Part shown: positions 1 through 12,200 of the stretch, one piece after another
Layout: every line of letters begins with the position of its first letter
How positions within the stretch are numbered: the first letter of the stretch is position 1
From: Ephemerocybe angulata
Taxonomy: Eukaryota; Basidiomycota; Agaricomycetes; Agaricales; Psathyrellaceae
NCBI GenBank assembly: GCA_013368325.1
Contig: JAACJK010000169.1
Coordinates: 604,403 to 668,402, forward strand
Length of the DNA: 64,000 nt
Direction of reading: 5' to 3'
Notes under the pieces: model-generated
Told to the model about the DNA's origin: nothing
Databases searched by the model: none
What the model saw: the letters and a program-made list of their open reading frames with translations, nothing else
Position numbers and translations under genes: made by a program

Positions 1-1177
1 GCATCAGGGCTATGGCGTTCGAGAAGCTCTTCTGGGACGACTTCGATGCTGCGACTAACAAAGCGTTGACTACTGGTGTTCGGGGAGCCTTCGTCGAGGG
101 CTGCACGTACGGTGTTGCGAGCGGCTTGATCTACCTCGCTGAAGCTCTTCTCTTCTACGTCGGCGCTGTGCTCATCTCCAAGGGTACCTACACATACCTG
201 CAGATGGTCGAGGTTCTCAACCTCGTCGTCTTCACTGTTACTATCGGATCCCAGCTCATGGCTTTCAGTGCGTTTTCATCTCTATTCCACCCATTTTCTC
301 ATAACTAACGAGTTTTTATTATCTTACAGCCGAGAGGATCGCCAAGTCCGTCCAAGCCACAGGAGACCTCCACCGCATCAGCAACCTCGACACCTCCAGC
401 ACCGACGAGTCGCGCGGACTCCTCAAGCCCCCCGTCAGCGGCGCCCTCACCTTCCACGACGTCTTCTTCGCCTACCCCGAGCGCCCCGAGGCCCCCGTCC
501 TCCGTGGCGTCGACGTGCAGATCCGCGAAGGCGAGTGCGTCGCGATCGTCGGCTCTTCCGGCTCCGGCAAGTCGACCATGGCCGCGCTCCTCCAGCGGCT
601 CTACGAGCCCACGGCGGGCGCGATCTTTGTTGGGGACATGCAGCTGCGCGATATGGACGTCAAGCACCTCAGAGACAACATTTCCGTTGTTAGTCAACAC
701 CCCAACCTGTTCGATGCGTCGATCTACGACAACATTCGGTATGGTCAGGAGGGATTGTCGGATGCGGATGTGCAGCAGGCGGCCAAGGCAGCGCGCGTGC
801 ATGACTTTATCACATCTCTCCCTGAGGGGTACGACACCGTCATCGGCGAGAACGCCTCCCTCATCTCGGGCGGGCAGGCGCAGCGGCTGCAAATCGCACG
901 CGCCCTCGCGAGGCCTTCCAAGATCCTCATCCTGGATGAGTGCACCTCGGCGCTCGACCCGGAGAACCAGGCTGCTGTTATGGAGACGATAAGGGAGGTG
1001 AAGAAGGGGAGGACGACGGTGATGGTTACGCATAAGATGCAGGTTATGCTTATGTGCGATCGGATTGTTGTGGTTGGGGAGGGGGAGGTTAGGGAGGAGG
1101 GGACGTATGAGGAGCTTATGAGGAGGAATGGGGTTTTTGCTGCTTTGGCGAGTGGGGGGGAGTGGAATGGGGAGTGA
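1..1177 (+). CDS. Ste6-type ABC transporter, C-terminal part (partial at the window start)
   Basis: This is the C-terminal part of a full-size ABC exporter of the fungal a-factor (Ste6) type, which moves lipid-modified peptide pheromone across the plasma membrane. Exons are <1..267 and 330..1177, and the 62-nt phase-1 intron has good GTGCGT and TTACAG ends. The first exon encodes the last membrane segments (hydrophobic stretch around YLAEALLFYVGAVLI). The second exon is a complete nucleotide-binding domain: Walker A GSSGSGKS, Q-loop SQHPNLFD, signature ISGGQAQRLQIARAL, Walker B ILILDE and H-loop VTHK. The start and the first half lie outside the window. All catalytic motifs are intact, so nothing suggests a broken gene. 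The Ste6 assignment rests on remembered similarity of the region before the second NBD. A general multidrug ABCB exporter is the alternative. Confidence 0.85.
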
Positions 1178-2010
1178 GTGGTGTCTAGATCGTTCTGGTT
1201 TCTTTTTCTATCTCTGCTTTATGGTCATTATCATCCTTATCATCCTAGTAATGAGCCCCTACCCCCATCCACGCTGTCGCCTCTCTCATCCATTTTCCGC
1301 ATTGCTTTCATTTTGTACGACCATCATTCGGACACATACCCCTTCTTTAATGCTTTCCATCGGCGCTTGTTCGCTCGACTTCGCTTGTTCTTCTACCGGG
1401 CTCCTACCAGCTAGGGCGGCTCCCGTCTGTACTCCTTTTTGGGTTACCTCTCTCTTTGTTTTGTTTTCACGCGGAATCACCCCATCCATCCATCCACGCA
1501 TCGTTACGACCCCTTCATTCATTACCAAGGCATTCTTTTGTAATTCTAGCATGATATCCTACCCCTGTTACGATACGACGACTATTGCTCGGTACGAGTA
1601 GATAGCATTTCAATGAAATGATTGTATGAATAACGATCGTGTGTGAAGCTGGCACTGCTAAGGGGACAGGTGATGAGTACGAGTTCAACTATCGCGAAAG
1701 GGTAAGAGTTGTTCGTCCTGGAATCAACCTGGAATTGAGTACTAGGCGCCCAAGAGTGGTATGAGCGGTGGCATGGTAGATAGCTTGGTCTCGAGCACAA
1801 TTTCCTTGCCCTTCCCCAGTAATACCATGAAAGGCAACACCAGAATACTCACTTACCGAGGAGACCCTGGGAAATGCGCCAATGGCACAATAAGCGCCGG
1901 CTGACAAAGCGCCTGAGGTGGCATCCAGCGTGCCACTCCAAGTTGATTTCGGTACATAGAACCTTTCCATTCTCCGACCATCTTCATACTACCCCGCCGC
2001 TTCCCCTGCG
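1178..2010. other. Intergenic stretch, no gene seen
   Basis: It holds the 3' flank of the ABC transporter (T/C-rich) and the 5' flank of the next gene. Short open frames on both strands lack splice support or family features. Confidence 0.5.
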
Positions 2011-2702
2011 ATGGCAGAACCATCCACTTCCACTCAAACCACGTCGAAGGCAAGGCCATCAGGTACCAAGCCGAATCGGACTCTGAAGCAGACAAAACTT
2101 GCCAAATCTAGTCGGAGGCCCTCGAGCAAATACCTTTGGTGTAGCGGATGGGAGGTATCTCCAGAAGATTTTGAACGGTTCATACAGACTATTCCCATAG
2201 CTCGAGAAAAGGGGGCGAAAACTCTCGACCAGTGGATCATCGCCTATGACTATTGGCGCTCCCGGGTCATAAATAGCAGGAACTCTGGCTTCACGCCACC
2301 CGTTTTGCGAAGTAAGTTTAATGCCCTACATACCCTCAGAATACCCCATAATCTCATTTGACACATTCGCCTTCTCAAGCTCGCCATGTCATTGCAGACG
2401 ATGGAGACAGCGACATTACCAGCATTTTCTTTCCCATTCGAGGCATTGAATACCTTAGCGAGGCACAAATTGAGGACGATCATCCCAGCGCTGCAAGAAT
2501 CAAAACCGTGTCCGAAAAGGACTTGGCGAAATTGGACGCGTTCCGAGCCTTCGTGGAAGAGTGTGGAGGAGAGTTCGATGCATCCGTTGCGTATTTTTCG
2601 TTCAAGAAGTGTCTCCACCCTGATTATGATAATGGATGGATGGTGCGTAAATGCACTTCTAATATCTTCTATACTTTCTGACCATCCTCTCCATAGATCT
2701 AA
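2011..2702 (+). CDS. Small lineage-type protein, copy A (paralogue of the gene at 8.3 kb)
   Basis: I do not recognise this family. Exons 2011..2311, 2380..2642 and 2697..2702 give 189 residues. The protein starts with a basic Ser/Thr/Lys-rich tail. A conserved block follows (YLWCSGWEVSPEDFERF, then IIAYDYWRSRVI) and, after the first intron, a second block (IEDDHPSAARIKTVSEKDLAK). Copy B shares both blocks, both intron positions and both phases, which is the main support for this model. The last exon encodes one residue (Ile) plus the stop codon. The basic N-terminus could be a nuclear signal, but that is inference. No known domain or catalytic motif is visible. Confidence 0.7.
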
Positions 2703-3112
2703 GGTGACTGGATGTAACCTCAACTTGACCTCTCCCTTTTCTATATAGAGTCTATATACTACATTTGTGCATATTCCAATTTCCACCTTATGCATCCACA
2801 TTGCCGTTTGATGACCCACTACCTGAAATGAATGGCCTGCGAGAGCCAGATTGACTTCGAATGTTAGCGATGCTTTGGATGCTATACAGTCAATCAACAG
2901 TCAATCCACCCTGAAGAAAAGGGGTATTGAAGTCCCGCTAAACATGGACCAAAGTCATCCCAAAGTCATCCATCTGTCGAAATCGCAGCTTGACTGTTAA
3001 AAAAGGTGGAAAATGATTGGGGATGCAGGGCTTTGCAACGGGGGGCCTCGGGCCTTGAGCTTGAACGTTTGAACAATGGTCTCGCCGGTGTAGGCTCGGC
3101 CATCAGCCGTAT
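2703..3112. other. Intergenic stretch, no gene seen
   Basis: This is the 3' flank of copy A, up to the first ATAAGC of the tandem duplication. No supported feature was found. Confidence 0.4.
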
Positions 3113-5236
3113 ATAAGCGGCCTTATTCGCCCTGTTTTACAGGGCGTTTTACCGGCAGCGGAAAGGCCATCGTTTTGGGAACGATGGCCGAACACGCGTT
3201 CCGAGCGCCAAGCTCGGGATTTGAGGGATGGGACCTGTAGGACCAAAACCGAGAACTTGGCGGGCTTGGGAAGTATCATTGCCCTCAGCTAAGTTTTTTT
3301 CTGCTTCTATCAGTGTATGTATTACAACCCCCCTAAGGCAGCTGGACAGGACAGAGGGAAAAGCACTTGATATGTAGTATATTAATAGTGTACCATTCTT
3401 TAATACACAAGGCAAGCTCAGTGGAATGGTCAGTGGAAGGCAAGGAAAGCCAGCAACATGCCGAACTTTAAAGGGTACCCCATCACATCGTGATGATATC
3501 GTGATGAGCCCAGGAAGGGGAACCGACGCGCGCTGCGCCGCTGCCTGTCATCGCAACCGAGTTGCGTGCGGTTGCTGGGTTGCCTGGTAAAATAACCCGG
3601 TTCGGCTCGTAAAACGAGCCGTTTTACCGTAAAATGGTCAGAATAAGTTACTTATCGACTTATTTCACTTATTTCACACCCCAGGGAACGTTGGGAGCAT
3701 GCCGGGCGCCTATTCTTAATTTCCATCCATCTTAGCACTTGTTAGCACTTACCTCTGGCTCTAGTGCTCCCACAGATACATGCACCCATTGCTTTATTTT
3801 ATACTGAGTGTGCACAGCACAATTTCCGGAGCCCAAGTCAACCACAGGTTTGCCGGCGCAGGTCAGATAAGATCTGTTTACATATAGCACCCAAAACACA
3901 CCCAGTGCCAACCCAGTGCCATGCCATTTGGAATGAGAAACTATGCCAATTATTATTTTACTGAGTAACTACCTCTGGTTTCATGCATTACCCAAGAGCC
4001 AGCACGCATCCGCTGAGCACGATTGGCGCCGCGAGCGCGACGTCGTCCCTCAGGCGCGCGCGCCGGAAGCGTCCGGGGCACGTGGTCCCGAGCCTCCGGG
4101 TCGGCATCTCGGCCCCGTAAAACGGGATCAATGATGGCCTCCCATTGGTGGAGCCCCGTAAAACATTCAGGATAAGCGGCCTTATTCGCCCTGTTTTACA
4201 GGGCGTTTTACCGGCAGCGGAAAGGCCATCGTTTTGGGAACGATGGCCGAACACGCGTTCCGAGCGCCAAGCTCGGGATTTGAGGGATGGGACCTGTAGG
4301 ACCAAAACCGAGAACTTGGCGGGCTTGGGAAGTATCATTGCCCTCAGCTAAGTTTTTTTCTGCTTCTATCAGTGTATGTATTACAACCCCCCTAAGGCAG
4401 CTGGACAGGACAGAGGGAAAAGCACTTGATATGTAGTATATTAATAGTGTACCATTCTTTAATACACAAGGCAAGCTCAGTGGAATGGTCAGTGGAAGGC
4501 AAGGAAAGCCAGCAACATGCCGAACTTTAAAGGGTACCCCATCACATCGTGATGATATCGTGATGAGCCCAGGAAGGGGAACCGACGCGCGCTGCGCCGC
4601 TGCCTGTCATCGCAACCGAGTTGCGTGCGGTTGCTGGGTTGCCTGGTAAAATAACCCGGTTCGGCTCGTAAAACGAGCCGTTTTACCGTAAAATGGTCAG
4701 AATAAGTTACTTATCGACTTATTTCACTTATTTCACACCCCAGGGAACGTTGGGAGCATGCCGGGCGCCTATTCTTAATTTCCATCCATCTTAGCACTTG
4801 TTAGCACTTACCTCTGGCTCTAGTGCTCCCACAGATACATGCACCCATTGCTTTATTTTATACTGAGTGTGCACAGCACAATTTCCGGAGCCCAAGTCAA
4901 CCACAGGTTTGCCGGCGCAGGTCAGATAAGATCTGTTTACATATAGCACCCAAAACACACCCAGTGCCAACCCAGTGCCATGCCATTTGGAATGAGAAAC
5001 TATGCCAATTATTATTTTACTGAGTAACTACCTCTGGTTTCATGCATTACCCAAGAGCCAGCACGCATCCGCTGAGCACGATTGGCGCCGCGAGCGCGAC
5101 GTCGTCCCTCAGGCGCGCGCGCCGGAAGCGTCCGGGGCACGTGGTCCCGAGCCTCCGGGTCGGCATCTCGGCCCCGTAAAACGGGATCAATGATGGCCTC
5201 CCATTGGTGGAGCCCCGTAAAACATTCAGGATAAGC
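3113..5236. repeat. Identical 1,059-bp tandem duplication with ATAAGC at all three boundaries
   Basis: Two head-to-tail copies start at 3113 and 4172. The hexamer ATAAGC occurs at 3113, 4172 and 5231, so the layout is ATAAGC-unit-ATAAGC-unit-ATAAGC with a 1,053-bp unit. By eye the copies are identical, and even the chance open frames repeat exactly at an offset of 1,059. The unit has no convincing gene. It is rich in small hairpins built on GTTTTAC/GTAAAAC, for example CGCCCTG-TTTTA-CAGGGCG near its start and CCCGTAAAACGGG near its end. Such terminal hairpin motifs suggest a non-autonomous mobile element, with ATAAGC as a possible target duplication. That reading is inference. Confidence 0.85.
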
Positions 5237-5768
5237 TGACATCAGTCCCCACAGTGCTTTTCTTTTACCCAGTTCAGTGGCCCACCGCGACCTCCTTTTC
5301 TCCTTGACTCATACTGGGAGACTCATAAGTACATCACTCTCTGCTCAGAGTCCTAGATGAGCAACTGGGCATCATGCATCATATCTCATTGGCCTCCGAG
5401 TCGTCATCAGCTTGCTCCTTCTTCATCCGCGGATTCTATTGACGGATAACGGTAAGTAAGGTGGGGAGCCCGACTGGTGTGTGTGTGGAGAACAAGGGCC
5501 TCTGGACAGCTTCTAAACTTCTTTTTCGTCGTGCTAGGCTTCGAGTGGTGCATCCGCAGCGGGACAGCTGACCGGCCCATCACCACGAGGACGACGCGCT
5601 TAGATAACGTTAGGTCGTCTGAAGCTATATAACCCCTGCCATTTGCGGTGAACCTCCAGGAACCAAGGTCCGAGAACCCTTCGCACCAGAAGTTCTTCGG
5701 GCTCTTGGACCTTTGCAGCACTGTTCATTCTACCACTTCTCCGTGACTACTCAGCAGGAATTATCGAC
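5237..5768. other. 5' flank of the F-box gene, no separate gene seen
   Basis: This region separates the tandem duplication from the F-box start codon. A TATA-like stretch (CTATATAACC) lies near 5624-5633, about 140 nt before the start. Confidence 0.4.
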
Positions 5769-7613
5769 ATGGCCTCATCGCCAGGCACTCCTTGCGACCA
5801 TGATACTACCAGCCACCTGTCCAGTCCTTCTGCTGGACCTTTCGAGGCACCTCAAGGATTGCCTGAAGCTGACAAGTCCACTTCATCTCCTTCGGCGGTC
5901 GAGCAAGTGATGGTGAATCAAGACCTCCTCTACCACATATTCAGCAAGTTCCTGCCAGTCGATGGGGAATCGCAGATCCCTGGTCCTCTGGAAAGGGAAA
6001 TGCTTCTACAGCTAGCCCATACATGTCAGGCATTCTCCATTCCAGCCCTGGATTGCCTCTGGAGATGTCTGAGCTCGCTTATCCCTCTTATCCGTCTCAT
6101 CCCGGAGGTTCACGTTTTCGACGGCGCATACGTGAGTTTCTTAACCGATTACAAGTCGATGACGTGCTGACTGCTATCTCAGTATATGGTGGCTGGTCAG
6201 CCTGTTGGATCATCCTTTACACGCTACGCAAAGCGTGTTCGATTCTTGGAACAATCTGCCACAGATGGTGCATCTCCAACGGTCGCAGACCCTAGCCTAT
6301 ATGTTCTCCTCGCCCAAGCTTTAGGAAACACTTCACTTCTTCCTGGGCTCGTATCTCTCAATATCTCCCGCTTCCCATCGTCGTCCCTACCTCTGCACTC
6401 TCTGCCACTCCTCTTTCCTCCATCATCGTTCTGGTCGTTATGCTCATCTTCGTTAAAAGAAGCTACCATAGCCGACCAGGCATTGTCACCGTGCACCCTA
6501 CGTCTCATTCTGCCGTTGTTATTCGCTCGGACCAAGCTTACATACCTCAGCCTCAACCATCACGACGCAGAAACGTTTGGAGACGAGCTTTGGGAGGATG
6601 TCGTCGATTTTCGAGGTCTCGAAGACCTTCGGATCGTTCTCCCAAAATGCAGACTGCCATCCTTTTTCCTCTCTCGAGCCAGCAGCCGGCTGGTCGACCT
6701 TCGATCCCTTTGTCTGGATGTTGAGTGGAAGCAGAAGAAGAGGGGGAAGGTGCCCTCAGATGAGTCGACTACAGATTCAGGACCTTCCGTAGGTACGCTG
6801 ATCACGGAAACCTCTTCCTCCCTCGTACCAAAGCGATTCCCGAACCTCCGTTTCCTCGCCTTCTCAAGCAGGAGTATCGGTAACCCATTTCGTCATCGCA
6901 ATATCCTTTCGTCGCTGTTTGCCAATCTCATATCGCTCGAACTTTCCATTCCCATCGCCTCCCTGTCTTCATTAGCAGGAGATGAAGGCCTGCTCAAATC
7001 GTGTCCCTCCCTGAAACGCATGATGATCAAGGAACAAACATATTCTTCTCGGCCCCGTGAGGACGAAATGGCGATCCCTGTTAAAACACTTATCTCCTTC
7101 CTTCTGCATCCAACACTGGGCCAACTCATCGTCGAGTTTGCCAGATTCGGCCAGGCCATCGATGAAGGCGACTCTATCGAGGATACACTTGACCATATTC
7201 TCCTCACCGCAAAGGAGCCACTGCGTTCTCTTACCCTCCCTCGTAGCTGGGGGTTTGAGTGCGACGCACCGGTCCAATTGCTCGCCAAAATCTCCCAGCA
7301 GGCTCCAGGGCTTGAGCGTTTGGCCATATCCATCGATTCCACTGCTGCGTCGACCTTGGTTCTGAATCAAAAGATACCTCGTTTCAGCTCGCTGCGCCAG
7401 TTGGAGATCAGGGATAGTCGAGACATCCAAGATAAGCCGTTCACCCCCCGGGAGTACAAGGCCCTTGCTTGCTACCTTGATGACTGCTTCCCACAACTTA
7501 CGACGGTTCGCTTGGTGTCGACTGACGAGCCATCCAAATGCGAAGCTTGGGAGTTCATCGAGTCTTTGCGGGTCCTATATCAAGAAAATAGGCGATTGCG
7601 AGCGCGTTTCTAA
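5769..7613 (+). CDS. F-box-like protein with an LRR-like C-terminal region
   Basis: Exons 5769..6131 and 6183..7613 (51-nt phase-0 intron) give 597 residues. Residues about 50-95 (NQDLLYHIFSKFL, then LLQLAHTCQAFSIPALDCLW) match the degenerate F-box common in Agaricomycetes, where the domain binds Skp1 in SCF ubiquitin ligases. The rest has repeated hydrophobic L-x-x-L segments such as LTYLSLNHHD and LVSLNISRF, like an irregular leucine-rich repeat that would bind the substrate. The substrate cannot be told from sequence. The start was chosen as the first ATG in a frame that reads through to the F-box. Mushroom genomes often carry dozens to hundreds of such genes. Another one lies at 29.5 kb in this window. 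Confidence 0.8.
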
Positions 7614-7771
7614 TGTAGCACGCACAGAACCCGACATCAGTATGTACTGTCTTCCTTCGTCGACAGAATACCATGCTCCCCTGCGTCCGACTTGTGGTAG
7701 TCATTTAAATGTACTAGTATTGGTGAAATGTGAGTATCAGTTGCTTCATCACTGGAATGATGTAAAATTGT

Positions 7772-7836
7772 TCAGTCTAAATCGCCGACTCCCGCCTCCG
7801 GGTCCATCCACATACGCGCATCCGCCGGCCTCGTAA
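7772..7836 (-). pseudogene. Relic of the terminal exon of a DUF4470-type gene
   Basis: Read on the minus strand, this stretch follows a CAG splice acceptor. It encodes a 20-residue tail of the form VTR-x2-DARMWMD-x-EAG, ending GDLD and a stop. The last exon of the intact gene (9244..9308) encodes nearly the same tail in the same phase. No other exon of a second copy is seen nearby, so this is a detached duplicate of one exon. It indicates a past duplication that also fits the two copies of the small gene at 2.0 and 8.3 kb. Confidence 0.7.
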
Positions 7837-8254
7837 CTGTGGAACGAAAGTCAGCGTCGATAGCAGTATAAGTCTGGCGAGCTTTTATACCGGAAAGTGC
7901 TTTCAATCAGTCAGCCTTCTCGTCAGGCTCAATGAAAAGGATAATCAGGTCTAGTCGGCCAAGTTCGTCAGAAAGGGCTGACCGTTGGTCTCCTTTTCGT
8001 CGACCATGGCCCAGTGGTGGTACTAAGATGCTTCATATTGTGGAACGATTTCGCTCTTATTCCTCCATTCCGCCTCTACCTTCATATCCAGAGAGGCCCT
8101 CCAGCGACGGTTCATATTCGTCTGAGCGTCAAAGGTTTGAAGCAGGTAAGCGCCTACGCACTTGCCGTGACCTCAGGCTGCTGACTAATTGATGTGAGTT
8201 CAAACGGAGATAGTCCTTTGCTCCTTTCTTTGTTCCACAATCGCTCGTCTCACC

Positions 8255-8904
8255 ATGTCCGAACCAGCCATTACCCGCAAAAAAACAACCAAAATAAAGC
8301 GGTCTAAACCCAAGCGCAAGAGGCCTGTCAGCAGGTACTTCTGGTACAGCGGCTGGGAGCTCTCCCCATCCGACTTTAAACAAGTCGTCTGCAGTGTTCC
8401 TGAAATGGAGTTGGACGATGGAGAACCCGACAATGTGGAGATGGAGGATTGCATAGCGGCGTATGCAGTTTGGCGTCACCGTGCCATAAGGGCGAAGGCA
8501 CCCATCATACCTCCCCCCATGCAAAGTACGTTCTGCTCTACTCCCCCGCCAGGGAAAATTTGACTCTTCTGTGCCCTCAAACCTTCAGCTCGTAACATAG
8601 ACCCAAAGGATCTAAACAGCGAGGTTTTGAGTCTATTTTTCCCTACTAGATCCATCCTATACCAAAGTGATGACCAGGTTAAGGACGGTCATCCCGACGC
8701 TGCGAGGATCAAGACTGTGGCGGAAGTTGACGCCGCAAAGTTGGTTGCGTTCTGTAGCTTCGTCAAGGAGCGTGGCGGAGATCTCAATCCTGCTACTGCT
8801 TCCTTTACCTTCAGGAAAGAGAAGCCTGGTGACGATAGATGGGTAAGTGGCATCGTTTCATGCTGTGTTTGCCTCTGACCGTGGCTACTTACTTGTAGTT
8901 CTGA
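8255..8904 (+). CDS. Small lineage-type protein, copy B (paralogue of the gene at 2.0 kb)
   Basis: Exons 8255..8525, 8589..8842 and 8899..8904 give 176 residues. The introns (63 and 56 nt) sit at the same positions and phases (1 and 0) as in copy A. The protein has a strongly basic N-terminus (KKTTKIKRSKPKRKR), then YFWYSGWELSPSDF and IAAYAVWRHRAI, and after the intron HPDAARIKTVAEVDAAKLVAF. As in copy A, the last exon holds only one codon (Phe) and a stop. The function is unknown and no enzyme motif is visible. Conservation of protein and gene structure against clear sequence divergence suggests both copies have been under selection. Confidence 0.72.
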
Positions 8905-9243
8905 GCCTACTATCACGATGAGACTCCTTCATATTGTGGCGCCAATATGAACATCGAAGATTGAGTTAGGCGGCCCAAGCATCAGGGGACCGGGTTCAAT
9001 ACTGTATGGACCCCAAACAGGCGCTGGTGGCGTAGAAGCCTATTTCGTTCACTTACATTGCGCATAATTTTCCCAATTTTATGCGCCGTCTTTTTCCTGT
9101 CTGATACGTTTCTCTGGCCCATCTCGCCCCCATTCTTCTCCCTAGGTATGGTTGAGATAAAGCTGTGATGTATTAGTAGCAGGTTGTCACTGTAGTCCAT
9201 TCCTTGCAAATGCTATGTTCTTCTGGAGATTGCACGACTCCCT

Positions 9244-12200
9244 TCAGTCCAGGTCGGCGGCCCCTGCCTCCGAATCCATCCACATGCGCGCATCTACCGA
9301 TCTTGTCACTAGAAGCCAGGGTGGTTAGTATCATCGAAGTTGTGGTTTCAAAGGATGCAACAAATTTACGTACCGGGAAGAGCCTGATTCGAAACGTATA
9401 CCATCATCTTCCAATCCTCCTTAACCATTTTCTCATACCACGCCTTGCTCATCCTCCAACTCACTACCCCGTTCCGCAAATCCAACGTCTCCTGCATCGA
9501 CATCAACTGGACATCCGGCATCCCCTTCGCATCATCCAAAAGACCCACGACATTCGAAATGGTCTTGTTAATCGCGCTCGACATAACCTGAGGCCCATAA
9601 AAGATAAGCCCAGCCGTCTTCACGAACGGACTAACGTCCATGCGATGCTCAACGGTCGACGAAATCGGGGTCGTGTAGACCCTGACGTCCTCATGAGTCA
9701 AAGAAGCCAGGTCCGGGGGGAACGTCAGAGCGAAGGGGATGATAGGCCTGATGGAAAGCAAGATCGCCTCGATCTCAGCGCGCCAGGGCTTCAAGTTGAC
9801 TTTCCGTGCCGCAGGGCCGATCAGACCAGCATTCGTCTTCGAGGATATGGGGAGCATGCCGGTATATGGCACGATGTCAGTGACGAGGTTATCGTCGATG
9901 ACGCTCTGGATGATCTCCGCGATCCAATGCGGTGGGCAGCCGGCTTGGTGGACGAGGTAGAGGAGGAAGTGGAAGAAGTACGCGAGGGTGCCAGGTTCGT
10001 CGATACGGTATGGCATTTGGGGTGAGCGTGGCGGACAGAGGAAGCGGAGCAACATGGTCTTGAGGTAGGTGTGGAGCTCCTTCTTCGGAACAACGCTGCT
10101 GAAAAGTGGTTTGTCTTGCAGAGGAGAGATGTTCATCTCGTCGAAGGTGGTGCCATTCTCATCCCTGTAGAGGACTGCGAACATGCGTTTGAGCGTTTTG
10201 GAATGGCAGTACGTGTAGCTGAGTAGAGTCGTTAGCATCGCAGGGCGTTGGTATCAAAATGCCAACGTACTTGTAGAGAAGTTCATTCAGATTGGCGAAC
10301 GAGGAACAGTTCAGCAAGCAATTCGACAGCACCATGCTGTACTTCGAAGGCTGAAGGTAAGGCACCAGGTGGACAACAGAGCCAAGAGGACCTGAAGTGT
10401 AATCGCTGAATGGACGTCAATGCATGCATCCTTAAGATATCCAGCGTGATCTTACGGTACGTTGTTCAACCACATTCGCAGATACTTCTTCGGGAAATGA
10501 GCAGGACGAGGCCCCAAATCCCCGTTGACAAGCTTTCCGATTCCAGCAATCACATCCCCGGCGACGAACTCAACCGTCAAGTCCTCATCCAGCTCGTCTA
10601 TACCCTGCATCGCAAGTCTGAAAAATTGTATAACGATAGCGAAGGCGGTGGTGTCAAGGGAAAGCTTGTTCGGAATTTCGGGAATGTAGATGGCGGCGTC
10701 GAGGTAGAATCTCAGGATATCGTGAGGACTGCTCGAGATCACTGGGTACCCGCGATAAGAAAACTTGTTATGCTCCACCGCGCTGTTGTCCTGAATTCAC
10801 GGTATCAAGAAGAGAAGGGGGAGTAAACGACAAAGAAATACGCACAAACATGGTGGGGTTAGGCTTCCATGTCTCCTCAATCTCTTTCTGAGCTGCTTTT
10901 CGCCGACTCTCTTCTGTGCCGCCCTGCTTCCGGATATACTTCTCCAAATTCGGGTGACGGTCAAGGAAGGCGCTTGGCGGGAGAAGGACCTTTAGAGTGT
11001 CGTACACATTCTGCTCTGCGTCTGGATCATCGTAACACGGAATATCATATTTCTCGCGAACACCGCGCTGCGCAGCTGCGCCTCGCAATGCCTTCAGATA
11101 CGCCGGGTTCTGCGTTAGCGAATTGGTGGCATTGCCCATCGGGCCTGAGGGGAGTACACCGCCGACAATAAACTTGGCCGGATTAACTTGAAGGAACTCT
11201 TTGGTCGTCTTGGGGAGCTGGACAGACCAATACTCAATGATGGGCAGGATCTGAGCCAAGGAACGTTCCCCAACGTGAAATGACTTGGTGAGGTTGCGCT
11301 TGCTGTGCTGGGTCAGCTCGATGAACAGCTCCCTTGCCGTGTCGACTAAACTAAAATCGGTTTAGAGACATGTCCCGCGAAAGTATGGTCTCACTCACAT
11401 GCTATGGCAGTAGTCCGGCATGAGGATCGTGGTGTACATGTAGAAGATCGTAGTTTCATAGTCGAGTCTGCGTTCGTCTGAGCGCGGAATGCGAAGTAGC
11501 TTGCGTATCAAAGCGAACACGAGCATGACGCGGGCCAGTGTCGCCGGATGGATGTCGACCAGGGTGAGGTGCATGGTGGGGGTTTTTTCGTGGCGCTTAA
11601 GACGGGAGCAGATATCCGAGAGATGGAAGATCGTCCCAAAAGCATGGCGGGCTGGAAAACGGTCAGCTAGGGTCGAAGGATCGAAGCTCAAACGTACCAT
11701 CCCCAGATCCACCGAACAGGAAGGCGAGGTCGAGCAGCTTGTCGCGCCGTAAAGCGTGGACATCGATGGTGAGTTCCTTCGTTTTGTTTACTCCGTCGAA
11801 CATCGATCGCACAGGGTCGTTTCCGAACTATCAAAGGATCAGAGGCTAGGCAAAGATAAGGTGTAAACTGTCTCACTTTGTAGTACTCGACCGTCGTTTC
11901 CAGCGCCTTCCTGAAGATGGGCAGGTCGCGCAACCGTCGCTGAGCCTCCGCCATCGCCTCCTGACAAGCTTCTCGCTCATGCAGGTTGCACCTCTGCACG
12001 TACGCTCGCCATTCGGACCACACCAATCTCAGCTCTTCGACCTTGGCGTCCTTCGAAGAAGGGCCCTGTTCCTCCAGCCAGTTGTTCACAAAGAGCTCGA
12101 TGTCTGATTCGATGCCGTAGTTGCTTTCACTGGTCTGCTTCTTCTTCGGTTTCTTGTCGTGGAGCGAGAACTGGCCTGAAAGGACGCCGTTCAGTTTCGC

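Noticed and set aside
305..1033. 242-codon open frame on the minus strand inside the ABC transporter
   Set aside because: It is antisense to a complete nucleotide-binding domain, has no family features and arises from codon bias.
3149..3415. 88-codon minus-strand open frame repeated in both tandem units
   Set aside because: It repeats only because the DNA is duplicated; there is no splice, family or composition support.
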